From NCBI GenBank assembly GCA_910592205.1, contig CAJVPJ010000312.1:1-29200 (forward strand): 29,200 nucleotides of DNA, read 5' to 3'. Under the pieces are notes generated by a model. That model was not told the DNA's origin. It saw only the letters and a program-made list of their open reading frames with translations, and did no database searches. Positions 20,801-29,200 of this stretch are shown here, piece after piece; within the stretch, counting starts at the first letter, position 1; every line of letters begins with the position of its first letter. The stretch comes from Paraglomus occultum. Its lineage: Eukaryota > Glomeromycota > Glomeromycetes > Paraglomerales > Paraglomeraceae. A program made the translations under genes and the position numbers.

Positions 20801-21349
20801 CTGTCAGGTATTTAGCATTTAATTGGTTTCACGCGACTCAAAAAGGTACACACGGTTTAGCAACTCTTTTAGTCTTTTTGTTGCAGATTGGAAGTTCACC
20901 AATAATAATGAATGCAGAAGGCATTATTATGCCAATGTCTTTATTAATACAGTCACAATATTATAATTATTATTACCTATTTACTAAATATCAGTTATTA
21001 TTATGCAAGTCCCTTTTCTTAACGTTAACGTAAATGTTAATAATGTATGCTGTCAATTTAGGAATATTTGGCCTTAAATGCACATATTTGGGCCAGAAAC
21101 AATGAGAATAACGACGAAAAGCAACACATTTGATTACCAAGACGGAAACAGAACCCTCAGGAAACCTGCTACTTGTCGACGAAAATGGAAGCCATTCCAG
21201 TTTCCTTACATAATAAAAGATTTTAGCAGCGATATAATTACAAACCTTAATAATGTTAATAATATTAAGCATGTTATTGTCAGAATAAAAGTAATTACCG
21301 TAACAATAATAAATAAAGCTGTCTTAATTAATCGCTAATTATAATAAAT
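20801..21349. other. AT-rich stretch without a supportable gene (right copy)
   Basis: Mirror of 7852-8400. Confidence 0.4.
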
Positions 21350-21368
21350 CAAGTCAGCATGCGGATTT
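21350..21368. repeat. Dispersed repeat module C (right arm)
   Basis: Mirror of 7833-7851. Confidence 0.7.
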
Positions 21369-21388
21369 TCATGATTTTTCTCGGCATC

Positions 21389-21661
21389 AAAATTTTACGG
21401 ACACGTGAATATTTCTAGGCATAAATTTATATTTGCTTCTATAATTTCACCCACGCAGTCATGTGTATTATCAGGATATTATCCGACATGTTGCACACAT
21501 CCGACATGTTACACTATGAAATATTTTCTTTTTTAGGGTAGTATAATCAGACGAATAGATAACTTGGGGTGGAATTTCGGTGAGAAAGGAAATGTGTAAC
21601 ATGTCGGATGTGTGTAACATGTCGGATAAATTCCTGATTATGTCATGTGTCCGTAAATTTT
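21389..21661. mobile_element. Small TIR element (MITE-like), 273 bp (right copy)
   Basis: Mirror of 7540-7812, with identical TIRs and nested repeats. Confidence 0.65.
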
Positions 21662-21726
21662 AGTTGATTTTCATGTTACACAGCGAAATATTTCGTGAAA
21701 AAGAAAATCATTGTTCGCGATTATCT

Positions 21727-21764
21727 CTTCCGCATGGGGCTCTCAATATACGTTCCAATAAACG
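21727..21764. repeat. Dispersed repeat module B (right arm)
   Basis: Mirror of 7437-7474. Confidence 0.75.
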
Positions 21765-21774
21765 TTTACCCACT

Positions 21775-21848
21775 CGCCTTTCCTCACCATTTTACAATAA
21801 TAACGTTGTTCGTCATATGACACATAACTATACGTTGCGCGACAAACT
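21775..21848. repeat. Dispersed repeat module A, expanded copy (right arm)
   Basis: Mirror of 7353-7426. It runs into the start of the ABC-transporter exon. Confidence 0.75.
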
Positions 21849-22006
21849 TCGTGGATATGGAAAAGACGTCGGATTTAATGCGTGAGCCGTGGGAAATAGA
21901 AGACCCGCCAAGCGCTGATCCGCTGGAAATGGAGAAAGGAGAAAAGGTATCGTGTAGAGTACCAAGTGGACATACCGTTGCTATTGTTGGTCCATCAGGA
22001 GGCAAG
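21839..22006 (+). pseudogene. ABC half-transporter exon fragment with Walker A (right copy)
   Basis: The 56-codon exon reads ATNFVDMEKTSDLMREPWEI, then EDPPSADPLEMEKGE, then VSCRVPSGHTVAIVGPSGGK, and ends exactly at a 5' splice site (ggcaag|gtaagc). The order (coupling segment with F-[VI]-D-M-E-K, acidic/proline linker, then V-P-x-G-x-x-V-A-I-V-G-P-S-G) is that of fungal ABC half transporters of the heavy-metal-tolerance/Atm1 type, which export glutathione- or phytochelatin-linked substrates from vacuole or mitochondrion. Two defects are visible. About 18 residues normally between the linker's GE and VSF are missing, and the P-loop is GPSGGK, one residue shorter than G-x-x-G-x-G-K. No transmembrane part and no intact rest of the nucleotide-binding domain follow. 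The upstream end runs into repeat module A. Confidence 0.65.
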
Positions 22007-22053
22007 GTAAGCAATAGCCACATTAATAATCGGTAAGGGAAAGAGAATAACGA

Positions 22054-22182
22054 TGCAAACGTTCAATAGAAGCTCTAGCAAAAGAATATGGCATTTCACC
22101 CCAGCAAGTTTTATTTTCAAGAACAGAGATCAATATGCGCGAATATATTTGTTTTGCTTATCTGAATGAAGTTGACATGTAA
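22054..22182 (+). pseudogene. 43-codon frame after the ABC exon, identity unclear (right copy)
   Basis: The frame reads RSIEALAKEYGISPQQVLFS and on to a TAA. Two readings compete. As the next ABC exon, PQQVLF would be the Q-loop (usually P-Q-D-x-x-L-F), which suits its position just behind the Walker A exon. As an unrelated piece, ALAKEYGISPQQV looks like a helix-turn-helix of a transposase. The segment is too short to decide. Confidence 0.25.
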
Positions 22183-22358
22183 TTTACTTACCTATAATTT
22201 TGATCTTTCCTCTCGACAATTATACATGCTGATCAGGTGCGTCGGATTAAGTAGTAGAGCAAGGGTCGCGTGACGAACTTAAGCAACTCGAAAATGGCGT
22301 GTATTTCAAATTGTGGGGAACAAACAACTCAAAGATAGACTGAAAATAAAGTAAATAA

Positions 22359-22674
22359 AGTGAAGTCAGCTGTACAGCCAGCGTGCGTAGTAGGAAGAGT
22401 ATTCGTCGTAGTAATGGAGCAGCTTCTGATTCAATTACCGCAAGAGTAGGAGGAGATGTGACGCCCCAAAACAAGACATTTATACATGTTGGTGATGTGA
22501 TCAATGAATCAGAGTAGGAGAAGATGGACATTGCAAAAGGATAACATCTATACAATTGGCGGTGCAGTGAACGAATCAGTAGTAGAAGGTAGCACACCGC
22601 AAAGAAAACGTACAAGACAATGTTTAACGGCATTTCATTTCCTCCTTCAAATCCCGAGATATTTTAAACTGTAA
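22359..22674 (+). pseudogene. Unassigned frame pair with an internal duplicated unit (right copy)
   Basis: Two 52-codon frames follow one another with a +1 shift at about 22516. The first contains VTPQNKTFIHVGDVINESE and the second QKDNIYTIGGAVNESVVEG. These are two diverged copies of one unit, about 68 bp apart, as the DNA also shows (gacatttatacatgttgg against aacatctatacaattggc). Shared amino-acid pattern across the frame change argues that this strand once coded. The family is unknown. A 128-codon frame on the opposite strand (22247-22633, -) covers the same bases and is hydrophobic at its start, so the strand assignment is not certain. Confidence 0.35.
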
Positions 22675-22817
22675 GTGAATACTAAATGTAACTGCAAACT
22701 GCATATAATAATAAGGAAATTGCGAAATGGAAATTATTGCAATTTTGAATTTTCTTATTACTCCCATCAGAAATATTATTTCAGATGCTAACGCTCAACT
22801 TTATTCATAACTTTTAG

Positions 22818-22952
22818 GACCAGAGGATTCACGAGCGCTTAATGGGCGTAGATGCGAATGGCTACAACGTACACTATTCCGTTCAGAGGCAACGTTCCGA
22901 GCGTAGAAACGAAGACGATGACGCAATGAAATCCAGAAAACGACATATGTAG
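22818..22952 (+). pseudogene. Unassigned 44-codon exon-like frame (right copy)
   Basis: It follows a 3' splice-like cataacttttag and runs DQRIHERLMGVDANGYNVHY, then SVQRQRSERRNEDDDAMK, to a TAG after KRHM. The highly charged, arginine-rich end would suit a C-terminal exon. No family is recognised. It could belong to the same gene as the duplicated frame upstream at 22359-22674. Confidence 0.3.
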
Positions 22953-24046
22953 GCGTCAAGAAGCGCTGCAAGCTAGGATTATTGAAGATGATACAGGGAC
23001 ACTAACCCAAAAAAAAATGTAAATTCCATACACAACACAAGCAAATGCTTGACATAACGACATCAGCCCAGAGATAGGTTCAATTTCCGTGGGATGAAGG
23101 TCTTGCCGAATATAACGGTGATGATGAAGAGAAAGTTGACATTACAAGAGGGCATATGATTAGAAGGATAACTTGAGTGAAGAAGAACAAGAACATGAAA
23201 ATCTTTAAAGTGTATGAAGTGAGGTAAAATTTTGTCAAATGCGAAGATTGGTAGCTTTGGCAAGTTAAGACGTGTGGGAATCGGAAGAGCAATGGAAAAG
23301 GGTCAGGAGAAAGGATTGTTGAATGTGTGTAGCTGCTCATGCTTATCTTAATAATTCCTTGATTATGCCTAGGCTGCCTGCATTCAAGACGGTTTTGATA
23401 AGGTTTATAAGGCAAGATTAGGATGGTAATGAGACTTCAAAAACGCAACCATGACCAAATTTCAATGAACGTAGCCTTTACGTTGAGACGGTGGAACGTA
23501 GTACGGGACTTCTTTAGTTTGATTATTTTGGTGAGTAAAAGATGGAAGAATTTGGAGTGTTAGATGATAAGGAAACTGGGAGTGGTATCCACATTATTGT
23601 AGGATAATCATTATCTGTTACATGCTGTATCTATGTTTAATGACTACAGTCGTAGTTAACATTAATTCTTTATTGTTTATTCTATAGCAATTACGGATTG
23701 GTCTGTTAAAACAAATTGTGTACTGAATGAAAATGATGGCAAGACAGTTTGAATAAATGTCTTCATTTACATTTTGGAGGAAGAGCTGAACTTGCCAATC
23801 TCTGATTGACGTATGTATCTAAGGATAACGAGGAATTTTCGACCTCAGTACACGTAAACGAATTCGGATCAAAAAGAAGTTGTTTTGGATGATTATTATC
23901 AACTGCAATGGATTATCCACATTTTCTAGCGAAGACGAAGAGGCTCGTACCGAACCTCTCACGGGTGCATCCAATGACAACAAACGTTTTCGAAGACGTA
24001 TATTTGCCACGTTCAAAGGAGACATCAGGACGACTTTTTCAGAAAC
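22953..24046. other. Stretch without a supportable gene (right copy)
   Basis: Several short broken frames read on +, for example EYNGDDEEKVDITRGHMI near 23107 and KMEEFGVLDDKETGSG near 23540. The opposite strand has a 111-codon serine/phenylalanine-rich frame (23080-23415, -) that is probably the antisense of purine-rich DNA. Frames from about 23880 may hold the first part of the Argonaute N domain, too decayed to trace. Confidence 0.35.
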
Positions 24047-25225
24047 GTTGGCGTTGCGTATGACGGTGGCTCCAATGTCTTTACAACTGGGCAACTGACC
24101 CTTAGGGGGAACAACCAAGCCATTGAGCTCATCGAGTTGGAAGATGACCACGACCGTGCTGGAAACCCAAACGAGTTTTATATCGAGATCAGAGAAAACA
24201 ACAAAAAGCCGACGATCTCGCTTGACGATCTGAAAGTTGTCTTGTCGGGTGACACTTTCGAATGGATCTTTTTCAACAGCTTAGGACTGAAAATGCTCAA
24301 TGCCTTTTTGCACCATAATCCGGCCTTACGATACGTACAATTTGGTGAATCAATCTTCGTTCCGAAAGCAAGGAGTCGCTTGGAAGGGGTGTGGGCTTGT
24401 GGCAAGGATTTTTCGCAAGTGTTCGACCAGAAGGTGGTGGAAAGGGTAAATTGAAAACTATCGATATGTTTAGTTGAGTAGCTATAAGGTCGTAGGTTGA
24501 ACTTGTAATAACATGTGTTGATTTCTCTATTCTAAAAATAGGAAAACTATTTGCAAATGTAAACGTCACCTACACTACTGTTTATGAACCAGTTGATCCG
24601 GCTACGTGGCTATGCAACTTCCTAAATCTCAAGCAAGTTCCAACGAAACTTGAAAATAATATGCGTGAAAATGTAAATAGTGTCTTGAAGCATATCAAAG
24701 TCCGTCCTCTTCATCGTCCAGATTGCAAGACAAATATACTGTTGCTAAACTTGCTGACGTAACTGCAGATGAGTACAAGTTCGAAACAACAAGTCCGGAA
24801 AAGAAGAGACAGTAGCAGATTACTTCAAGGCAGTTTATAATATAAAACTCAAATCTCACTATATGATTGAAACTGTTGGCTCAAGAAAGGTCCTGATCCC
24901 AATTGAATGCTGCGGCATTGTTGAGGTAACATATTTTCAAGCAATCTAACAAACTGTTATTAGCAAAGAAGATTGTTAATATTCTCTTCTTAATCATAGG
25001 GTCAGCATTATCAAGGCAACAATTGACTGGAGAGCAACGCGCTAGTCTTCAGGGAACATCCTGTCCCTGCCATTACCATGTTCTTTTTGATGAGAACTTT
25101 CAGGTAGATGAAATTTAGGATTTCACTAACAAATGTGTTACAACTTTCAACGCTCAACTAGAGCGGTTTCCATTCCTGTACTGACTTACTATGCATATTG
25201 TGCAGCAAATTATGATCACGTCTCA
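24047..25225 (+). pseudogene. Argonaute pseudogene: N/L1, PAZ, then PIWI tail (right copy)
   Basis: Argonautes bind small RNAs for RNA silencing. Blocks in order: N/L1 from VGVAYDGGSNVFTTGQL through FVPKARSRLEGVW; after a frame change near 24395, WQGFFASVRPEGGGK; a 96-bp GT-AG intron (24446-24541); KLFANVNVTYTTVYEPV; a frame change near 24733 to KYTVAKLADVTADEYKFE; another near 24795 into PAZ, ETVADYFKAVYNIKLKS and VLIPIECCGIVE; a 74-bp intron (24926-24999); GQHY, a frame change near 25012, RQQLTGEQRAS. At about 25047 the frame passes directly into the PIWI end, LQGTSCPCHYHVLFDEN. It then meets a TAG (25116) and shifts to CYNFQRSTRAVSIPV followed by TYYAY. Mid and nearly all of PIWI, with three of four DEDH residues, are missing. 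The retained HYHVL would hold the last catalytic histidine. Introns show a DNA-level copy, not a retrocopy. Confidence 0.9.
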
Positions 25226-25564
25226 ATATTGGTTGTCATTTTCCAATGTATTATGTTTAAGAATATGCTATGTTATATATTAATATGTGGTTTTTTTTTT
25301 CAAATTAGCAATTTTGGTGTATATGGTATTTTTTAATTGAGATGTGTATTATGCCAGTGATTATTATTATAGCAATATTTTATATTTGTCAGTATATTTT
25401 TTGAAAAATTTTGTGTTTAGTTGATGGGGTATGTGTTGAGATTTCCTTAATAGACCTTATTTGTCTATTTTTAAGTACACATTCTGCACCCCGCGTTTGG
25501 GGTTGGAATGGCCCGGCCATTACGCGAGTGAGGCGGTATGAGTTCGTCGTTTTTGTCGCTTTAG
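25226..25564. other. Downstream of the Argonaute remnant, no gene seen (right copy)
   Basis: Very AT-rich DNA that would be the 3' flank of the Argonaute. A poly-T run occurs near 25289. From about 25490 the sequence becomes CpG-rich. Confidence 0.4.
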
Positions 25565-25747
25565 CGTCGACCCCGCCCTTTTCAGGACGGATCAGATCAT
25601 ATCATTGCGAAGACGGACGAAGTTCATCATCACCATAGGCGTGTGATCGTTGACGGTCAGAATGGAGCAAACTTCCCTTCATTCCGCGCCTTTCCTCACC
25701 ATTTTACAATACGTGGCGCGACAAACTGGCAAGCAAAACGAAAATAG
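25565..25747 (+). pseudogene. Unassigned 60-codon exon-like frame spanning repeat module A (right copy)
   Basis: It is open from a TAG at 25562 to a TAG at 25745, with a splice-like cccttttcag inside its start. It contains AKTDEVHHHHRRVIVDGQNG and AFPHHFTIRGATNWQ. The second half is module A, so the same peptide end (IR-x-ATN) also occurs at the ABC exon. VIVDGQN is reminiscent of a nuclease (NYN/Zc3h12a) strand with its aspartate, but nothing else supports that. The frame may be a chance open stretch in CpG-rich DNA. Confidence 0.25.
25687..25727. repeat. Dispersed repeat module A, short copy (right arm)
   Basis: Mirror of 3474-3514. Confidence 0.75.
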
Positions 25748-26143
25748 TGTCAGAGAAACCGTTTGAAATTTCAACATTTCGAAGCCAGTCTTTGCACCAC
25801 CGCGCATTCGTCATCTGGTATAGAAGCCACCACGAGAATGACGAACACGAACGACTCATAAAGGCTAATTTACCCCAAATTTAAATCTCGATAGACCCAA
25901 CTCTGCTTTCGTCATCAAATTCTGTTTCGGGACCAAACGTATAAAGCTTCCAAGCGTGCAGCGCTAGAGTGTCAAGACGTGTCGATGGTATCGACTGAAG
26001 ACTAGGGTAGATCGGATGGGTAATTCCCATGTTTTTAGATATCATTATGGTTATTGGTATGAAATCTGCTTTAGTTTTTCCCTATAAAATTAGAAAATTT
26101 TAAGTTAATCATTAATAAAATTGATCGAAAGACAAGTTAAAAG
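25748..26143. other. Stretch between repeat modules, no supportable gene (right copy)
   Basis: Mirror of 3058-3453. Confidence 0.35.
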
Positions 26144-26162
26144 CAAGTCAGCATGCGGATTT
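26144..26162. repeat. Dispersed repeat module C (right arm, outer copy)
   Basis: Mirror of 3039-3057. Confidence 0.7.
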
Positions 26163-26180
26163 CCTCATATCCATGTTGGC

Positions 26181-26218
26181 CTTCCGCATGGGCTCTCTCA
26201 ATATACATTCCAATAACG
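26181..26218. repeat. Dispersed repeat module B (right arm, outer copy)
   Basis: Mirror of 2983-3020. Confidence 0.75.
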
Positions 26219-26225
26219 TGCATCA

Positions 26226-26852
26226 GCCTTCGACTATCACAAATATGGGATCACATAGGTCAAATCAGAACAAACTTTACCTAATGACGAAGTAGCAGGC
26301 CCAGAGAAAAGGTGGACGGGACGGGTGAATATATCATCGCGAATTGGGTCACCGGCCGTATAATTGTGACAACGATGACGGATAAGAATAGGCGCTCTAC
26401 GCTGACACTGAAGATAGGCTATGTAAAACTGTACGTATAGCTTCGCAGTCGAGATTGATTCCGTCTTGGAACGTAAGGAGCACGTGTTACTAGTGTCAGA
26501 CAATTTGTGGGAAAGCTTGATTTTAACTTGCTAACTCGGAGTAAACTTATCCAAAAAAAAAATAGGGAGAAGTTGCAAACTTTATCCAAAGTTGACTCAT
26601 TTCGCCCATTAGTCTGAACAGCTTGCGGTCTCAACATTTATTACCTTGTTTCTCAATGATAGACGTGATTTCCATTAAGATGGACAAGGCTTTTACATAA
26701 ACGCGTCAGTCTGCAGGGGAAGTAGAAGGAACGCGTTATGCTGTTAGGATGAGATATTCAGAGGAGAGAATGTCCGAATGTATGATAACCTTGAATTTAC
26801 ATAGCTTTTCATGTTTCTATGTTTCTAACTATATAATTCATCTCCTTTTAGA
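26226..26852. other. Stretch without a supportable gene (right copy)
   Basis: Two overlapping frames on - (26237-26503 and 26419-26637) carry no motif, and the + strand is broken by stops. A CTCCTTTTAG acceptor-like site closes the stretch at 26851. Confidence 0.4.
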
Positions 26853-27406
26853 TATAATAATCCGACAATCCAAAAACGGTTCACATATGCAAGGACGATG
26901 GTATCGGTTGCTCAAGAACGAAGAATGAGAGGTTTTTACGATTTTACATTCATTAGTTATTATCTGTAGGGACTTATGATAGGATCTCTGACTTTCCTTT
27001 CCACAACCCTAATCCAACCACGTCAGCCACGCCCATGATGCCTACAGATGGTTCGCTTAACGACTGGCTCTTTGTTTCTCTCGCCATCCAATCAATACAC
27101 ATCGACCGACGTCGAACGGTAAAAGTAATTGACTCTGTCACGGGGAGGGAAGAAAGGAACCAAAGGATGGTCAGACTGCCGATAATTTATTCTTCCGATG
27201 GCAAGACAGTAAGGTTTTTTTTATGATGGAATTAGAGAATGGATCGGAAGTTATACGAGCATAAGGCGAATCCGCGTTCTAATAAATATTGTCTCATACC
27301 GGTTCAAAATAACGAAACCCTTGATGATGCATATATCAGATTTGACGGCTGGGTAGATGAAATATTAAAAGTTTCAGATAACAACGTCGTGATAGCTATA
27401 CTATAG
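26853..27406 (+). pseudogene. Coding fragments upstream of the polymerase motifs (right copy)
   Basis: Three coding-like blocks lead into the polymerase remnant on the same strand. The first, 38 codons (26853-26966), follows an acceptor-like ttttag and contains NPTIQKRFTYARTMVSVAQE. The second, 26969-27226, contains IDRRRTVKVIDSVTGREE and then MVRLPIIYSSDGKTVRFF. The third, 55 codons (27239-27406), contains NKYCLIPVQNNETLDDAYIR. They are in different frames. Position and style suit the N-terminal part of the same gene, but I see no exonuclease motif (D-x-E, then N-x-x-x-F/Y-D), so either that domain is deleted or these blocks belong to a neighbouring gene. Confidence 0.4.
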
Positions 27407-27417
27407 CCGTTTTAAAT

Positions 27418-27925
27418 ATGGGTTATTCGAAAAGTCAAGGAAATCGTCCTAACGAACCTTTATCACCTAGAGAACAGGAATGGGCATCCAATGTAATGAT
27501 AGGAGGTATTATCTGGAGTGTTGCCACTAAGGATAACCCATGGGAAGGTGAGGCCGAATCATATGACTTTACATTAATGTATCCATCCATATTGGCGGAT
27601 TCTCATAAATTGTGGCCTGTGGGTGCTGGTGAATTTACGATTTTAAATAAACATTACTATTACACCACACGAAATATGATCTCGAACTTGCCAGAAGATT
27701 AGGTTTATGTACGCTAATTAACGATGGAGAGGCGAATGCATACGATCGAAATGTCTTACTGGATCGGTAATGTTGGGACCTTTTATAGATACTCTTTTTA
27801 AGAACAAGCGTGAATCTGGAAGTAAGGTCACCAAATTAATTCTCACATTTTGTTTTATTAAATTAATCTTTCTTAGAGATAAGGCACCAGACGAACAAAA
27901 TCTCGAACATTTTTCTGCCACTATT
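27418..27925 (+). pseudogene. Family B DNA polymerase remnant, virus/transposon type (right copy)
   Basis: Family B polymerases copy DNA, and those of this style are encoded by large DNA viruses, plasmids and self-replicating transposons. Frame 1 (27418-27702) carries VMIGGIIWSV and then ESYDFTLMYPSILADSHK, the motif A signature Y-D-F-x-x-x-Y-P-S-I with its metal-binding aspartate. From about 27675 the homology moves to a second frame, YDLELARRLGLCTLINDGE followed by ANAY. At about 27755 it moves to a third, LTGSVMLGPFIDTLFKNK, ending near RDKAPDEQNLEHFSA. That series is the region just before and into the catalytic C motif in this family, but no Y-x-D-T-D is found. At least two frameshifts and missing motifs B and C make it inactive. 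A poly-T tract follows. Confidence 0.75.
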
Positions 27926-28360
27926 TTTTTTTCTTTTTTCTTTTTTTGTGCTTACGGTTCCGTCATACCGAAGAATTGCACGACGCTGGACATTGTTGTA
28001 ATAATTAACTTATGCTTATGACTTAATTAAAATTGAAAGACGGACGAGTGGTGTATTGAATGATGTCGCAACTGGGATAACGATAGAACCGAAGACGCGT
28101 CCCCGTGATGGTTGGGCCGACGGAGGAGGATCAACATCATCACCTTATCCGATCCAAGAGGGTCGACTGTATTAATAATTAGCATTAGCGAATTTGTTAA
28201 TTTACTATGTAATTGCTTCCACCAACAAATGTAGTAATCTCTCAAAATCGATAAAAAAAAGGGCAAAACAGCGCTTTCACATTATTAGCACGTATACCAT
28301 GGCATGGTTACTAACGTTAGCATCCATAACTACAATGCGTAACTGCCCATCTTCAACCAA
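27926..28360. other. Flank of the polymerase remnant, no supportable gene (right copy)
   Basis: It starts with a T-rich tract (27924-27948). Further fragments may continue the polymerase but show no motif. A sequence gagggtcgactg followed by ta (about 28158-28171) resembles one end of a pogo/Tc1-type transposon next to its TA target, with no partner end nearby. Confidence 0.35.
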
Positions 28361-28600
28361 CCACTGCATTGATCTTACCTGAGAGCGGCCAACAACTCGT
28401 CGACTCGTGAATCAAGAACCAGTCGTCGTATCCGGACAGCGCGTACACGTCGTGGACGTAAAATATGGCGCAAAGGCGCATTAGCGGCGGTTGCCCAGTG
28501 CGACGGACTACGGACGTGGACGTGTGTCCTCTGTATATGACTTGAGCAACATGGCGGCGACGTCTTGTGCTGATTCGGGGCATTACAATATACTACTGAA
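28361..28600. other. CpG-rich block with overlapping open frames (right copy)
   Basis: Mirror of 601-840. Confidence 0.35.
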
Positions 28601-29200
28601 ACAAATCTTGGAGAAGTCTATAGATGGATATGGTGTTTATTTATACGATGCGGGTATATGTGCTAAATGTTTAAGTGTATAACATTTTTATTCAATTCAA
28701 AATTCAGCTTCTCGACCATGGGTATCACTCAGAGTTCCATATATCTCTCTTCACTCTAAAGCCAATAATAATAATTGTCACGTATTTTAGTTTTAGTGTT
28801 TTTGCATTAAAGCAGTTTCGTGTTTAGTTCGGCTTGTTGTTCAGCTTTTTTACGTTGGAGTTATCTGATAGAGAGGTTTTGCAGCAAGATATGTATTTTT
28901 TCTAGTGTATTTGTCTAATCAGCGTAAATGAGTGGGCGTGCATATTCGAAAATTGTCCAATTATAAATTACTGGTTTGATTTAAAGTTACGAGTTCCGTG
29001 TGTAACAAACAAAATGGGAGGCGCATGATCGACAGGGAGTTGTGCGTCAAGTAACCCAATCTCTATTCCATTCATCACGTTTAAAATAGAACGGCTGTGT
29101 TTAATTCACAAAGACTAATATGTAAATGTTATTGGTGTACAAGTGTTATTCCCTTCCGTGTAGTATGTTACAATGTTAACATCAAACATACAAAAACAAG
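28601..29200. other. AT-rich outer end of the right arm, no gene seen
   Basis: Mirror of 1-600, also without telomere-like repeats. Confidence 0.5.

Larger units (their letters stand above)
14759..29200 (-). repeat. Right arm of the 14.4-kb perfect inverted repeat
   Basis: Reverse-complement copy of 1-14442. Most recognisable gene remnants read on + in this arm, away from the centre, so they are described in full here and only cross-referenced in the left arm. The arm reaches the last base of the window. Confidence 0.97.

Noticed and set aside
23540-23605. Peptide EEFGVLDDKETGSGIHIIV resembling the end of a Crinkler N-terminal domain
   Set aside because: Only the I-H-I-I-V stretch matches what I expect. 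No DWL/HVLVxxP region or upstream ubiquitin-like part is present.
1-29200. A linear viral or plasmid genome with huge terminal inverted repeats (poxvirus- or Polinton-like)
   Set aside because: Terminal repeats normally flank a large unique core with replication and capsid genes. Here the unique part is 316 bp without a gene, and the arms hold decayed host-like and element pieces.

Overview
The window is one giant inverted repeat. Bases 1-14442 are the reverse complement of bases 14759-29200. Everywhere I compared the two arms, position x on one strand pairs with position 29201-x on the other with no insertion and no mismatch. Only a central 316-bp spacer (14443-14758) is single copy. Every gene remnant, transposon and repeat therefore occurs twice, in opposite orientation. 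The outermost bases still pair, so the sequence does not show whether the repeat ends at the window edge.

The DNA looks like an AT-rich eukaryotic genome, most probably a fungus. Coding blocks are short and broken by small GT-AG introns (96 and 74 bp in the clearest case). There are no bacterial operons, and I see no rRNA, tRNA or CRISPR. A decayed eukaryotic Argonaute beside a decayed virus/transposon-type family B DNA polymerase would fit an arbuscular mycorrhizal (Rhizophagus-like) fungus, a group known for many Argonaute copies. That placement is inference.

Layout of one arm, described in the right arm from the centre outwards, where most gene remnants read on +: central spacer; unidentified multi-exon remnant (15108-16083); two further unassigned coding-like frames (16418-16651, 16809-17003); a long stretch with only weak open frames; AT-rich duplicated block, hexanucleotide repeat and hairpins (18338-19439); an exon-like frame on - behind a TATA box (20525-20795); a small TIR element (21389-21661) inside a mosaic of dispersed repeats; an ABC-transporter exon (21839-22006); a duplicated unassigned frame (22359-22674); the Argonaute remnant (24047-25225); a second mosaic of the same dispersed repeats (25687-26218); the DNA polymerase B remnant (26853-27925); a CpG-rich block (28361-28601); and an AT-rich end. 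The left arm holds the same items mirrored.

No gene that I recognise is intact. The Argonaute has at least five frame changes, a stop codon and loss of Mid and most of PIWI. The polymerase keeps two motif regions in three frames. The ABC exon has a shortened Walker A. I see no working pathway or defence system. The main point of interest is the 14.4-kb perfect palindrome, which is either a very recent or conversion-maintained inverted duplication, or a fold-back assembly artefact.
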